Positions 1 through 9,231 of a stretch of DNA of 64,000 bases are shown in pieces. The position numbers and the translations under genes are program-made. How positions within the stretch are numbered: the stretch's first letter is position 1; each line of letters opens with the position of its first letter. The notes beneath the pieces are model-generated. The model did not search any database. It was not told the DNA's origin and saw only the letters and a program-made list of their open reading frames with translations. Source of the DNA: CBDBZL01 sp965213545 (lineage in GTDB: Bacteria; Pseudomonadota; Alphaproteobacteria; Sphingomonadales; Sphingomonadaceae); the NCBI GenBank assembly GCA_965213545.1, contig CBDBZL010000002.1:1364001-1428000 (forward strand). The letters run 5' to 3'.

Positions 1-147
1 CAGACCCGAGCACCCCCGTCGCGGGGTGGAGAGCTTGACCCCGATCGCATCGGCCGGAGCCCTTCCCATCAATGCGGCGACGCGCGCTTCGGCGCCCGTG
101 GTGAGGGTGACGGCCGCGGGGCGCGCTCTGGTTGCGGTGTCGGTCAT
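1..147 (-). CDS. sufA: SufA-type iron-sulfur cluster carrier (partial, 3' end outside window)
   Basis: Only the first 49 codons are present; the gene runs off the left edge. They read MTDTATRARPAAVTLTTGAE followed by a segment ending GVKLSTPRRGCSGL, which is the start of the HesB/IscA fold including the first of its three conserved cysteines (the CSG motif). A-type carriers take a nascent Fe-S cluster from the SufBCD scaffold and deliver it to apo-proteins in the cytoplasm. The ATG overlaps the stop of the upstream sufT by 4 bp, so it is the last visible gene of the suf operon. The two C-terminal cysteines cannot be checked. A second A-type protein (ErpA-like) lies at 37595-37972. Confidence 0.85.
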   Translation of the reverse strand, partial: MTDTATRARPAAVTLTTGAEARVAALMGRAPADAIGVKLSTPRRGCSGL

Positions 148-671
148 CACAGCATCCCCAGTTCGAGCCGCGCTTCGTCGCTCATCTTGGAAGGGTCCCA
201 GGGCGGGTCCCAGGTGACCACCACCTCCGCATCGCGCGCGCCGGGAAGCGACATCATCCGCATCTCGATCTCGTTGGGCATGGTCTCGGCCACCGGGCAG
301 TGCGGCGTGGTCAGCGTCATGGTGACGGTGATGTCCACATCGTCGGACACCTCGACCCCGTAGATAAGGCCCAGGTCATAGATGTTCACGGGAATCTCCG
401 GGTCGTAGATATCCTTCAGCGCCTCGATCGCCGCTTCGTGCAACGCGCCGCCGGGTTCGCCCGGGGAAACCGTGTCGGGCTGCTTGGCGAGGAACCCTTC
501 CAGATAGTCGCGCTTGCGCTCGAAATCCGCCCGCGCGCCGTCGACCGGCTCGCTGTCCAGCGGCGCGTCGGTCACGCGTGCGCGCGGGGGCCTTGCGCGC
601 GGCTCGTTGGCCTCGGGCGGTGCGGCGCTGTCCCCTTCGCCCGGGTGATGATCGAAAGCCTGCCTGTCCAT
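147..671 (-). CDS. sufT: SUF system protein SufT (MIP18/DUF59 family)
   Basis: 174 aa. The C-terminal ~100 residues are a MIP18/DUF59 domain, with DPEIPVNIYDLGLIY followed by MTLTTPHCPVA, which carries the conserved cysteine. The first ~65 residues are a charged, Pro/Ala-rich and probably disordered extension. Family members assist Fe-S cluster maturation together with the SUF scaffold. The start codon overlaps the sufS stop and its own stop overlaps the sufA start (ATGA at both ends), so it is translationally coupled inside the operon. Its exact biochemical step is not settled for the family. Confidence 0.92.
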   Translation of the reverse strand: MDRQAFDHHPGEGDSAAPPEANEPRARPPRARVTDAPLDSEPVDGARADFERKRDYLEGFLAKQPDTVSPGEPGGALHEAAIEALKDIYDPEIPVNIYDLGLIYGVEVSDDVDITVTMTLTTPHCPVAETMPNEIEMRMMSLPGARDAEVVVTWDPPWDPSKMSDEARLELGML

Positions 672-1969
672 CAGCCGAATATCCTCCTTGCGCGCGTAAT
701 GCCGCGTATCAGCGCCTCGACATCCGCCTCGTTCGAATAGAGTCCGAAGCTCGCGCGGGCGGTCGCGCTTATGCCGAGCCGCTCCATCAATGGCTGCGCG
801 CAGTGATGCCCGGCGCGGATGGCGACGTCTTCCTCATCCAATATGGTGCCCAAATCGTGCGGGTGAATGCCTTCGATGAGAAAACTGACGATTCCGGCCG
901 AATCCTCGGGACCTAACAGCGTCACTCCATCCATCTCGCGCAGGGCATCGCGGGTGGCGGCCACCAGCGCGGTTTCGCGGGCGTGGATCGCATCGAGACC
1001 GATTTGGACGATATAGTCGCACGCCGCCGCCAGCGCGAGCGCCTCGGTGATGGCCGGCGTTCCCGCCTCGAAACGCTGGGGCGCAGGCGCATAGGTGGTG
1101 CGCTCGAAGCTGACCTTGTCGATCATTGCCCCGCCGCCATGCCAGGGGGGCATCCGGTCGAGCAGTTCCGCCCGGCCCCACAGCGCGCCGATGCCCGTGG
1201 GCCCGTAAAGCTTGTGACCCGAGACCGCATAGAAATCGCAACCGAGCGCCGCCATGTCGAGCGCCAGACGCGGGGCGGACTGGCAGCCATCGAGCAGCAG
1301 CTTGGCACCCACGCCATGCGCCAGCGCGGCAGCGCGCGGGACATCGAGCACCGAGCCCAGCACGTTGGAGACATGCGCGAAGGAAACCATCGCATGATCG
1401 CGCGTGAGCATGGCCTTGGCGGCGTCGAGATCGATCCGCCCGTCGCTGGTGAGCGGGCAAACGTCGATCTGCCAGCCGGCAAGCTGCCAGGGAACGATGT
1501 TGGAATGGTGCTCCAGCGCGGAAAGCAGCACGCGGCGCCCCCCGGCTTCGGACTTGGCGCCGGTTACCTGCCCCCAGCTATAGGCGACCAGATTGATCGC
1601 CTCGGTGGCACCGCGGGTGAAGACCAGCTCGTCCTCGCTGCCGCCAAGGAAACCCGCGATCCGCCGCCGTGCCGCCTCGTAACCCAGCGTCATTTCGGCC
1701 GAGCGCGAATAGACGCCGCGATGCACGGTGGCATAATCCGCCCCCAGCGCCCGCGCCATGGTGTCGATCACCACCTGCGGCTTCTGCGACGTGGCCGCGG
1801 TATCGAGATAGTGCCAGGGCTTGCCGGTCGAGGTGACAAGGCCAGGGAAGTCCGCTCTCACATCGCCATATGACGCCTTAGCCCCCGGCGCCGTGTTACC
1901 GGCCTCGCCATCATCATCGTGCTCCATCGCGCGTTCCAGCGCCTGGCCGCTCGTGCCGTGCTCGATCAC
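671..1969 (-). CDS. sufS: Cysteine desulfurase SufS
   Basis: 432 aa from a GTG start. PLP-dependent class V aminotransferase fold that takes sulfur from L-cysteine and passes it as persulfide to the SUF scaffold. Visible: the Schiff-base lysine in SGHKLYGP (K253) and the catalytic cysteine in RAGHHCAQP (C390), the single-cysteine layout of group II desulfurases. The GTG at 1969 was chosen because a GGAGG sequence lies 7 nt before it and it overlaps the sufD stop (GTGA). An ATG at 1927 would shorten the protein by 14 residues. No sufE is seen next to it in the window. Confidence 0.95.
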   Translation of the reverse strand: MIEHGTSGQALERAMEHDDDGEAGNTAPGAKASYGDVRADFPGLVTSTGKPWHYLDTAATSQKPQVVIDTMARALGADYATVHRGVYSRSAEMTLGYEAARRRIAGFLGGSEDELVFTRGATEAINLVAYSWGQVTGAKSEAGGRRVLLSALEHHSNIVPWQLAGWQIDVCPLTSDGRIDLDAAKAMLTRDHAMVSFAHVSNVLGSVLDVPRAAALAHGVGAKLLLDGCQSAPRLALDMAALGCDFYAVSGHKLYGPTGIGALWGRAELLDRMPPWHGGGAMIDKVSFERTTYAPAPQRFEAGTPAITEALALAAACDYIVQIGLDAIHARETALVAATRDALREMDGVTLLGPEDSAGIVSFLIEGIHPHDLGTILDEEDVAIRAGHHCAQPLMERLGISATARASFGLYSNEADVEALIRGITRARRIFG

Positions 1970-2715
1970 GCCGCATCCTCCAGAACATCGAGCGCCAGCC
2001 CCAGCAGCCGCTCGCGCTCGGGCTCCTCGCCAAGCGCCACCAGCGCATCGGCGATGAAGGCGCGCACCAGCAGCGACTTGGCGGTGTCGGGCGCGATGCC
2101 GCGGCTGGCCATGTAGTAGCGCGCCATCTCGTCGAGCTGGCCCACCGTAGCGCCATGCGCGCATTTGACATCGTCGGCATAGATCTCGAGCTCGGGCTTG
2201 GCATTGGCCGAAGCCCCGCGCGAGAGCAGCAAGCCTTTGAAATCCTGCGCCGCATTGGTGCGCTGAGCATCGCGGCCGACATCGATCCGGCCCAGGAAAT
2301 TGCCCGTCGCACCGCCCCAGTGAACGCTGCGCACCACCTGCTGCGAAGTGGCCGCGGGACTTGCATGATCCACCCGGGTGACGAACTCGCGCGTCGCTTC
2401 ACCGCCGCCGATGGTCACTCCGCCGAATTCGAAATGCGCTGCCTCGGCAAGATGGACGATGGCCTCCATCCGCCCATAATCGCCCGCCCGATTGACCGCG
2501 AACAGCTCGAAGCGCCCACCTTCGCCCACCTTGATACGCAGGCGCACCAGTTCGGGCTCGGCGCTGTCCAGCACCACCGTCTCGCGCCGGGTCTCGCCCG
2601 GATCGACGGTGATGTCGCGCCAGCCCTCGAAGGTGGCGGGCGACAGGCGCTCGAGCACCGCGGCATCGGCATAGCGCCATTCCTCATCGCGGATGCTCGG
2701 CAGTCGCTGCGTCAT
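1966..2715 (-). CDS. sufD: Fe-S cluster assembly protein SufD
   Basis: 249 aa, beginning MTQRLPSIRDEEWRYAD. SufD pairs with SufB in the SufBC2D scaffold complex and is needed for iron acquisition. The C-terminal beta-helix core shows QDFKGLLLSRGASANAKPELEIYADDVKCAHGA split over two recognisable blocks, with the conserved C-A-H-G-A segment. It is much shorter than E. coli SufD (about 420 aa), a compact form that I recall from sphingomonads, with a reduced N-terminal helical part. Its ATG overlaps the stop of the small secreted-protein gene upstream, and its stop overlaps the sufS GTG. Confidence 0.93.
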   Translation of the reverse strand: MTQRLPSIRDEEWRYADAAVLERLSPATFEGWRDITVDPGETRRETVVLDSAEPELVRLRIKVGEGGRFELFAVNRAGDYGRMEAIVHLAEAAHFEFGGVTIGGGEATREFVTRVDHASPAATSQQVVRSVHWGGATGNFLGRIDVGRDAQRTNAAQDFKGLLLSRGASANAKPELEIYADDVKCAHGATVGQLDEMARYYMASRGIAPDTAKSLLVRAFIADALVALGEEPERERLLGLALDVLEDAA

Positions 2716-3053
2716 CGCCGCTCCTCGCGCACCGCTTTGCTCAGGTCGGCGATGATGCCGCTGCGATGGGTGGCGACGCAGGCCGCGACCTTGCCGCGAT
2801 CTTCGCCATGACGGCGTACGCAGCCGGTCGTGGTGCGGCACAGCCGATCATCGATCCAGGCGGTGCCGCTCGAGGCGGAAAGCGCGCATTGCCAGCGCCC
2901 CTCGCTGTCCTGGCCGACCGACACCTCGATCGCCCGCAGCCGCTCGGCGGTGACCACGATGCGGTCGTGCAGCGCTATGGCAGCAGCGGGCCCCACCACC
3001 GGCACTGCTCCTGTCGCCAGTATCAGCGCGAGCGCGATCATGCGGGCGCGCAC
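2712..3053 (-). CDS. Small secreted cysteine-containing protein, paralogue A
   Basis: 113 aa, function unknown. The N-terminus (MRARMIALALILATGAVPVV) looks like a signal peptide, so the mature protein is probably periplasmic. The mature part has WQCALSAS, then DDRLCR, then a C-x-R-R segment and a later cysteine: four cysteines in all. The same pattern occurs in the neighbouring gene at 3100-3426, so the two are tandem paralogues. Its stop overlaps the sufD ATG by 4 bp, which ties it to the suf operon transcriptionally. An in-frame ATG at 3041 is an alternative start. I recognise no named domain. Confidence 0.75.
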   Translation of the reverse strand: MRARMIALALILATGAVPVVGPAAAIALHDRIVVTAERLRAIEVSVGQDSEGRWQCALSASSGTAWIDDRLCRTTTGCVRRHGEDRGKVAACVATHRSGIIADLSKAVREERR

Positions 3054-3099
3054 CCGATGACAGGCGTCGCCGCGAAGGGGTGACAGGCGAACGCCGTGC

Positions 3100-3426
3100 T
3101 CACCGCTTCAGGGCGTCGCCATAATCGTCGAGCATGTCGTCCTGCTCCTTGCGCATGCACCGCCCATAATCTTCCCGGCCCTTGTTCTGGCGAATGGTGC
3201 AGATGACCGTGGCGCGGCACACGCGATCATCGACATAGGGGCTCCCGGTCGAGGCGGTGAGTGCGCACAGCCAGCCGCCGCGCGCGCTTTGCGAGACGTT
3301 CGCCTGAACCAGCGGCAGGCGCTGCGCGATGGTTGCCACCGACAGCGGGGTCAGCATGGACTGCGCCGTATCGGCGGGCAACGGAGACAAAGCCTGGGCA
3401 AACACCAGGGTAGCAAACGCGATCAT
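3100..3426 (-). CDS. Small secreted cysteine-containing protein, paralogue B
   Basis: 108 aa, function unknown. A hydrophobic N-terminus (MIAFATLVFAQALSPLPA) suggests a short signal peptide. The mature part shares with its neighbour (2712-3053) the motif W-x-CAL-x-AS-x-G-x(4)-DDR-x-CR-x(4)-C followed by a fourth cysteine about 14 residues on. These four aligned cysteines could form two disulfides in the periplasm. The ATG overlaps the sufC stop by 4 bp and 46 bp separate it from the next gene. Placement between sufC and sufD is odd for an exported protein. Confidence 0.75.
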   Translation of the reverse strand: MIAFATLVFAQALSPLPADTAQSMLTPLSVATIAQRLPLVQANVSQSARGGWLCALTASTGSPYVDDRVCRATVICTIRQNKGREDYGRCMRKEQDDMLDDYGDALKR

Positions 3427-4181
3427 GCCAGAACCTCCTCGTAACCTTCGCTCTCGAGCTTGAGAGCAAGCGCGGCATCGCCGGTGGTGACAATACGTCC
3501 GCGCGATAGCACATGGACGAAGTCGGGGCGCACGTAATCGAGCAGGCGCTGGTAATGCGTGATCAGCAGCACGCTCTTGCCCGGCCCGCCGCCGTCCTTC
3601 GGGCGCATGATCGCGTTGATCCCCTCGCCCACCACCTTGAGCGCGTCGATATCGAGCCCGGAATCGGTCTCGTCGAGCACCGCGAGCCCGGGGTCGAGAA
3701 TGCCCATCTGGACCATCTCGGCACGCTTCTTCTCACCGCCCGAGAACCCCACGTTCACGTTGCGCTTCATCATTTCCATGTCGAACTTCAGCAGCTGCGC
3801 CTTCTCGCGCGCCAGCTTGAGAAATTCGCCTGCCGATAGCGGTTCCTCGCCCCGCGCCTTCCTCTGCGCGTTCAATGCCTCGCGCAGGAACTGGACGTTG
3901 GAGACACCGGGGATCTCGACCGGGTACTGGAAGCCCAGAAACAAGCCTGCGGCGGCGCGTTCGTGCGGGTCGAGCGCCAGCAGATCCTGCCCCTGAAAGG
4001 TGACCGAGCCTCCGGTCACCGTGTAGCCGGGCCGTCCGCCCAGCACATAGGCGAGCGTGGACTTGCCCGAGCCGTTGGGGCCCATGATCGCATGCACCTC
4101 GCCCGCGTTCACCTCGAGCGAGAGACCGGTAAGGATCGGCGTGTTGCCGACATTGGCGTGGAGATTAACGATTTCGAGCAT
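3423..4181 (-). CDS. sufC: Fe-S cluster assembly ATPase SufC
   Basis: 252 aa ABC-type ATPase that drives the SufB-SufD scaffold. Walker A GPNGSGKST at residues 34-42, the signature FSGGEKKRAE near 146-155, and Walker B LAVLDETDSGLD from about 166, all diagnostic for SufC rather than a transporter ATPase; the H-loop is in LLITHYQRLL. Length is typical. The start overlaps the stop of the DUF29 gene and the stop overlaps the next start, so it is embedded in a continuous overlapping operon. Confidence 0.97.
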   Translation of the reverse strand: MLEIVNLHANVGNTPILTGLSLEVNAGEVHAIMGPNGSGKSTLAYVLGGRPGYTVTGGSVTFQGQDLLALDPHERAAAGLFLGFQYPVEIPGVSNVQFLREALNAQRKARGEEPLSAGEFLKLAREKAQLLKFDMEMMKRNVNVGFSGGEKKRAEMVQMGILDPGLAVLDETDSGLDIDALKVVGEGINAIMRPKDGGGPGKSVLLITHYQRLLDYVRPDFVHVLSRGRIVTTGDAALALKLESEGYEEVLA

Positions 4182-4648
4182 CAGTAGCGCACCGGAGGTT
4201 CGGGGATGTAGTCACGAGCGAGCACTTGCCCGTCGAGGTCGAATGGACACGACTTCGGCGGCTCGTCCATGGAGAGATCGATCGTCTCCGTGCCCGCCTT
4301 CTCGAGGGCGCTTTCATAGGCCTCGATCAGCATATCGGGCATCAGACGCCGCAGCGACGGGCTCTGCTTGAGCAGCTTTTCAATGCTGCTCCGCTGCGCC
4401 TGCACCGAATTGGTCCATTGCCGGCGGGGCTCGGGATAAAAGCAATAAGCAAGCTTGATCAGATGAACGAGGATCAGCTCCAGGCGGACATGCAGCTCAC
4501 GACGATCGCTGCCGGCCATGCTTTCCACTTCCTCGGCAAGATTCGCGAGATCGAGTTCCGAATTGATCCGCGCAGCGGCCATCGCCCGAAGCTTGGCCGC
4601 CTGCTGCAAGGACCATTCGTGGAAGTCGGTATCGTAAAGTGTGGCCAT
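4181..4648 (-). CDS. DUF29 family protein
   Basis: 155 aa, matching the DUF29 pattern: an N-terminal YDTDFHEWSLQQAAKLR segment, then LDLANLAEEVESMAGSDRRE, then an alpha-helical part rich in LLKQSPSLR-type repeats. The family's function is not known; members are short, helical and often found next to mobile or defence-related genes. Here it is coupled by ATGA overlaps to the DUF559-like gene upstream and sufC downstream, so it is co-expressed with Fe-S assembly. No catalytic motif is visible. Confidence 0.88.
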   Translation of the reverse strand: MATLYDTDFHEWSLQQAAKLRAMAAARINSELDLANLAEEVESMAGSDRRELHVRLELILVHLIKLAYCFYPEPRRQWTNSVQAQRSSIEKLLKQSPSLRRLMPDMLIEAYESALEKAGTETIDLSMDEPPKSCPFDLDGQVLARDYIPEPPVRY

Positions 4649-5205
4649 CAGCGCTGTCCTCCCGATGCCGCGCGCGGATGATGCTCGCGGCCGGCGGAGC
4701 GGCCGGGTCGCGAATAGTGCTGGTTGGGATTGGCCGCCGCATGCGCGCGGGCCTTGCCCTTCCGGTCCGCCATCCGCAGCCGCATCCCGGCGGTGATGCG
4801 CGCGAGCACGGCGTCGATGTCCTCGAGGATGTCGGCCGCCGCGATCCGCATCACGCGGATGTTGACCGCCTCGAGGCTCTTGTCGCGGCGCTTGGCCAGC
4901 GCATCGTCCTGACCTTCCTCGTCGATGGCGATGGCCATGCCGAGGTTGTGGCAGACGAAAGCGACGATCGCGCTGCCCACCACCGCATGTCGGGTGAAGC
5001 TGTAGCGCCCCAGATCCGCCTTGGCGAAGCGCGCGGCGAGCGCCTTGTGCGCGTCTGTCGAATGCCGCCGCATCTCGCGCGCGCGCTCGTGCAGCGCATC
5101 GAGGCGCTTCTCCGAAATCTCCCACCCGCGGCCCTTCTTCTTGAGCGCGGGCCCGGCGTCGGCCTCGGATGGATCGCGGAGCTGGAGGGTCTTGCGGTCA
5201 GTCAT
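4648..5205 (-). CDS. DUF559-like (PD-(D/E)XK nuclease fold) protein, active site looks degenerate
   Basis: 185 aa. The middle segment follows the DUF559 layout: a TDAHKALAARF helix, LGRYSFTRHAVVG, then a -VAFVCHN- strand, AIAIDEEGQDD, and a final VRVMRI-like strand leading to a helix. In typical members the strand reads ADFVC and the following one ELDG-x-QH; here the aspartate before FVC is replaced by alanine and the second site is altered, so catalysis may be lost. The basic N- and C-terminal tails look disordered. It overlaps both neighbours by 4 bp inside the suf operon. A role in Fe-S assembly is not known for this family. Confidence 0.7.
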   Translation of the reverse strand: MTDRKTLQLRDPSEADAGPALKKKGRGWEISEKRLDALHERAREMRRHSTDAHKALAARFAKADLGRYSFTRHAVVGSAIVAFVCHNLGMAIAIDEEGQDDALAKRRDKSLEAVNIRVMRIAAADILEDIDAVLARITAGMRLRMADRKGKARAHAAANPNQHYSRPGRSAGREHHPRAASGGQR

Positions 5206-5494
5206 TGAGCTGCAACGTCCACGACGCTGGCCGTTGATAGGATTATCCAAAAGATGGCGAGGATGATCCAAAACCATCGGTTGATTTTGATGAGCCGAAA
5301 GCTCGGCCGAACCGCCAGTATCATCGTGTTCGAAATCAAAATAGTGACGTAAATCGCAAAGAACGTTCCAATTCCCCAAAGCCAACCAAATGCGCTTCCT
5401 GCCCAGAACGCCACGAAGAACAATGCGAGCCAATGCAGGTAATGATCGTCGCGAACCCGATCAGCATATTTCTCGAAGGTTTCTCCTTCTTTCA

Positions 5495-5495
<1 letters not shown>
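5202..5495 (-). CDS. Small integral membrane protein, unknown function
   Basis: 97 aa. Begins MKEGETFEKYADRVRDDHY, followed by three likely transmembrane segments: about residues 21-40 (LALFFVAFWAGSAFGWLW), 42-61 (GTFFAIYVTILISNTMILAV) and 73-92 (RWFWIILAIFWIILSTAS). No enzymatic motif. It starts within the sufB stop (ATGA) and ends within the start of the DUF559-like gene, so it is expressed with the suf genes. Real coding is supported by the overlaps and the coherent hydropathy. I cannot name a family. Confidence 0.72.
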
Positions 5496-6996
<1,501 letters not shown>

Positions 6997-7000
<4 letters not shown>

Positions 7001-7497
7001 GCGGTTACTTCCGGTTGGACGGCCAGCGAAGGCCGGGCAGTTTGCGATGGGGAGGGGGCATGGCGGGTCAGCGGGCGGGGCGGCCCTGCCAATCGGGTCA
7101 GCGCGACATCGGCGAGCGCACCGCGCAGTGCCTCGTTAACGATGCCCCAATGCGGCCGGACCGAGCAATTCGCTTCCAGCGCACAATCACGATGCGCGCC
7201 CTCGACACATGATGTCAGCGCGATCGGACCCTCAACCGCCTCGATGATGTCCGCCAATGTGATCGACGCCGCCGGCCTGGCAAGTTGCAACCCGCCGCGC
7301 GCACCGCGAACCGAGCGCAGCAACCCAGCACGCACCAGCATTCCGGCCAGTTTCTGCACGGTGGGCAGCGGCAGACCTGTCTCACCGGCGATGCGCGTGG
7401 CCGATGCCCGCCCGCTGGCCTCGCGCTCGGCATCACCACGACGCGCAACCGCGCACATCGCGACGACGGCGTAATCGGCAAGGCTGGACAGGCGCAT
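6997..7497 (-). CDS. sufR: Rrf2-family Fe-S-sensing regulator of the suf operon
   Basis: 166 aa, starting MRLSSLADYAVVAMCAVARR. The N-terminal winged helix (residues 1-75) includes TRIAGETGLPLPTVQKLAGMLV. Three cysteines, SCVEGAHRDCALEANC, form the cluster-binding loop typical of IscR/SufR-like Rrf2 regulators. An Ala/Pro-rich tail follows. It is the first gene of the operon and probably represses it when the Fe-S supply is adequate. An imperfect inverted repeat 11 bp upstream of the ATG (7509-7523) could be its own operator. The in-frame ATG farther upstream (7581) was rejected because the extra 28 residues are not Rrf2-like. Confidence 0.88.
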
Positions 7498-7508
7498 GGA
7501 ATATCCTC

Positions 7509-7523
7509 GGTACAAATCGGACC
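7509..7523 (-). promoter_or_regulatory. Candidate operator upstream of the suf regulator
   Basis: On the minus strand the sequence is GGTCCGATTTGTACC, an imperfect inverted repeat (GGTnC-N5-GnACC) lying 12-26 bp before the regulator ATG, where binding would block transcription of the whole suf operon. Rrf2 regulators bind dyads of this size. The assignment is inference from position and symmetry only. Confidence 0.35.
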
Positions 7524-7853
7524 GGATTGGTAGCAATTGAGGTAAGGGTGCGCGCACCGCTGCGCAAGGCCTGATGCGCAAGGCAAGTCCGAACCCTTGT
7601 TCCGGATTGCTGGCTCGTCACGCAAACCGCCGTCGGACGGGCTGGCGTGGCAGCAGGTGGCCTGGTGTGTCGGACGGCGTATCGCCGATAACGAAGTGGG
7701 GTGCCGCGCCCACGATCCGTTTCCACGAGATGTCCGCCGCCGTGTCGCATTTCGAAGAGTCAACGCGGACCCGGTGACTGGCTTATCGGCCTTTCCGCAG
7801 CAATTTCGTAAGCGACCCCTCAATTTTTGTCATCCGGAAGGCGGAGGGAAATC

Positions 7854-7970
7854 ATGCGTTTATCGGCCTACCGTCGCGCGCCGCTCGTTCTTGCCAACGT
7901 CCCAAGGTCCATTGAGAAATTCGCGGCGGCTTCTCGATGCTGCTCAACATTGTCCTCTAGCGCGGCCTGA
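7854..7970 (+). CDS. Possible small protein (38 aa), unknown
   Basis: A short frame MRLSAYRRAPLVLANVPR... ending in SSSAA. The only support is a strong ribosome-binding site, GGAGGG, 5 nt before the ATG, and its position upstream of pyrD (170 bp gap). It is basic at the N-terminus and has a Cys-Cys pair near the C-terminus. It might be a leader peptide, a small protein, or chance. Confidence 0.25.
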   Translation: MRLSAYRRAPLVLANVPRSIEKFAAASRCCSTLSSSAA

Positions 7971-8140
7971 CGCACACGACACGATAGCCCGGCTTAAGAC
8001 CGGCGATCGCCTTGGACGAGCTCTGACCCGACCCGCCTCGATCCACGATCGAAGCGCTTCCCAATCGCACCACCGGCTACATCCGGCCCCCGGAACCCAC
8101 CCCTCGACAGCGCCCCGGGCCTTTGGCAAGCCCGTCGCCG

Positions 8141-9220
8141 ATGCTTTACCGTCTGGCGCGCCCCGCCTTGTTCCGGCTCGATCCTGAACGCGCGCATGCG
8201 CTCGCGATCGCTTCCGCCAGAACCGCCGCCATCGCGCTTCCCCGCCCCGCGCCGAACGAGACATCCGCATTAACGAGTGAAGTCGCCGGCCTTTCCTTCG
8301 CCAATCCGCTTGGGCTCGCCGCCGGCTTCGACAAAAGCGCGGTGGCACCCGATGCGCTGCTTGCGCTCGGGTTCGGCTGTGTCGAAGTGGGCTCGATCAC
8401 CCCGCGCCCGCAGCCCGGCAATGCGCGCCCGCGCCTGTTTCGGCTGGTCGATGATGCGGCGCTCATCAACCGGATGGGGTTCAACAACGAGGGCGCGAAC
8501 ACGGCGCTGGCGCGGCTGCAGCGACGCTCCAAGCCCAGGCTCCAACAGGGGCACCGCACAGGCATCGTCGGCGTAAATATCGGCGCCAATGCCGATTCGC
8601 CCGACCGGATCGCCGATTATGCAACGATGGCGCGGATGATGACGCCCGTTGCCGATTACCTGGCGATCAATGTGTCGAGCCCCAACACCAGCGGACTGCG
8701 CGCGTTGCAGGAGGAAGCCGCGCTCGCCGCGCTGGTCGACGCGGTCATCGCGGCGCGCGACGAAACGCTTGTCACCGGCGCCGCGCCGCCGCCTGTGTTC
8801 CTCAAGGTCGCGCCCGATCTGGAGCCGCGCCAGATCGATGCCATCGCCCGGATCGCCCTCGAGCGCCGACTGGGCGCGCTCATCATCGCCAATACCACCA
8901 TCTCGCGCCCGCAATTGCGCTCGGATCATGCCGGGGAAACGGGGGGGCTTTCGGGCCGTCCATTGGCACCGCTCGCGCTCGCCAGGCTGCGTGATTTTCG
9001 CCAGGCGACAGGTGGCGGCATCCCGCTGATCGGCGTGGGCGGGATTGCGTCGGCGCGCGATGCTTTCGAACGCATCCGCGCCGGTGCTTCGTTGATCCAG
9101 CTCTATACCGCCATGGTCTATCGCGGTCCCGGTATCGCGCGCGCGATCACTTCGGGTCTTGCCTATCTGCTCAAACGCGACGGGTTCTCCTCCATTGCCC
9201 AAGCGGTGGGAAGCGAATAG
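8141..9220 (+). CDS. pyrD: Dihydroorotate dehydrogenase (quinone), class 2
   Basis: 359 aa from the ATG at 8141 (an in-frame TTG at 8123 would add six residues). It oxidises dihydroorotate to orotate at the inner membrane, passing electrons to quinone, the fourth step of pyrimidine synthesis. The amphipathic N-terminal segment MLYRLARPALFRLDPERAHA is the membrane- and quinone-binding part of class 2 enzymes. Also visible are GLAAGFDKSA, INRMGFNN, NVSSPNTSGLR with the catalytic serine (about S180), and the FMN-phosphate region GVGGIASARDAFERIRAGA. The gamma-glutamyltranspeptidase gene follows 11 bp later and may be co-transcribed. Confidence 0.96.
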   Translation: MLYRLARPALFRLDPERAHALAIASARTAAIALPRPAPNETSALTSEVAGLSFANPLGLAAGFDKSAVAPDALLALGFGCVEVGSITPRPQPGNARPRLFRLVDDAALINRMGFNNEGANTALARLQRRSKPRLQQGHRTGIVGVNIGANADSPDRIADYATMARMMTPVADYLAINVSSPNTSGLRALQEEAALAALVDAVIAARDETLVTGAAPPPVFLKVAPDLEPRQIDAIARIALERRLGALIIANTTISRPQLRSDHAGETGGLSGRPLAPLALARLRDFRQATGGGIPLIGVGGIASARDAFERIRAGASLIQLYTAMVYRGPGIARAITSGLAYLLKRDGFSSIAQAVGSE

Positions 9221-9231
9221 CGCGGGCGGCC

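Larger units (their letters stand above)
7498..8140. other. Divergent intergenic region between suf regulator and pyrD
   Basis: 643 bp separate the two divergent genes, long for this compact chromosome. It holds the candidate Rrf2 operator at 7509-7523, a possible 38-codon ORF at 7854-7970, and otherwise GC-rich sequence in which I see no tRNA, riboswitch or clear promoter hexamers. The open frames that run through it lack ribosome-binding sites and family resemblance. Confidence 0.6.
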
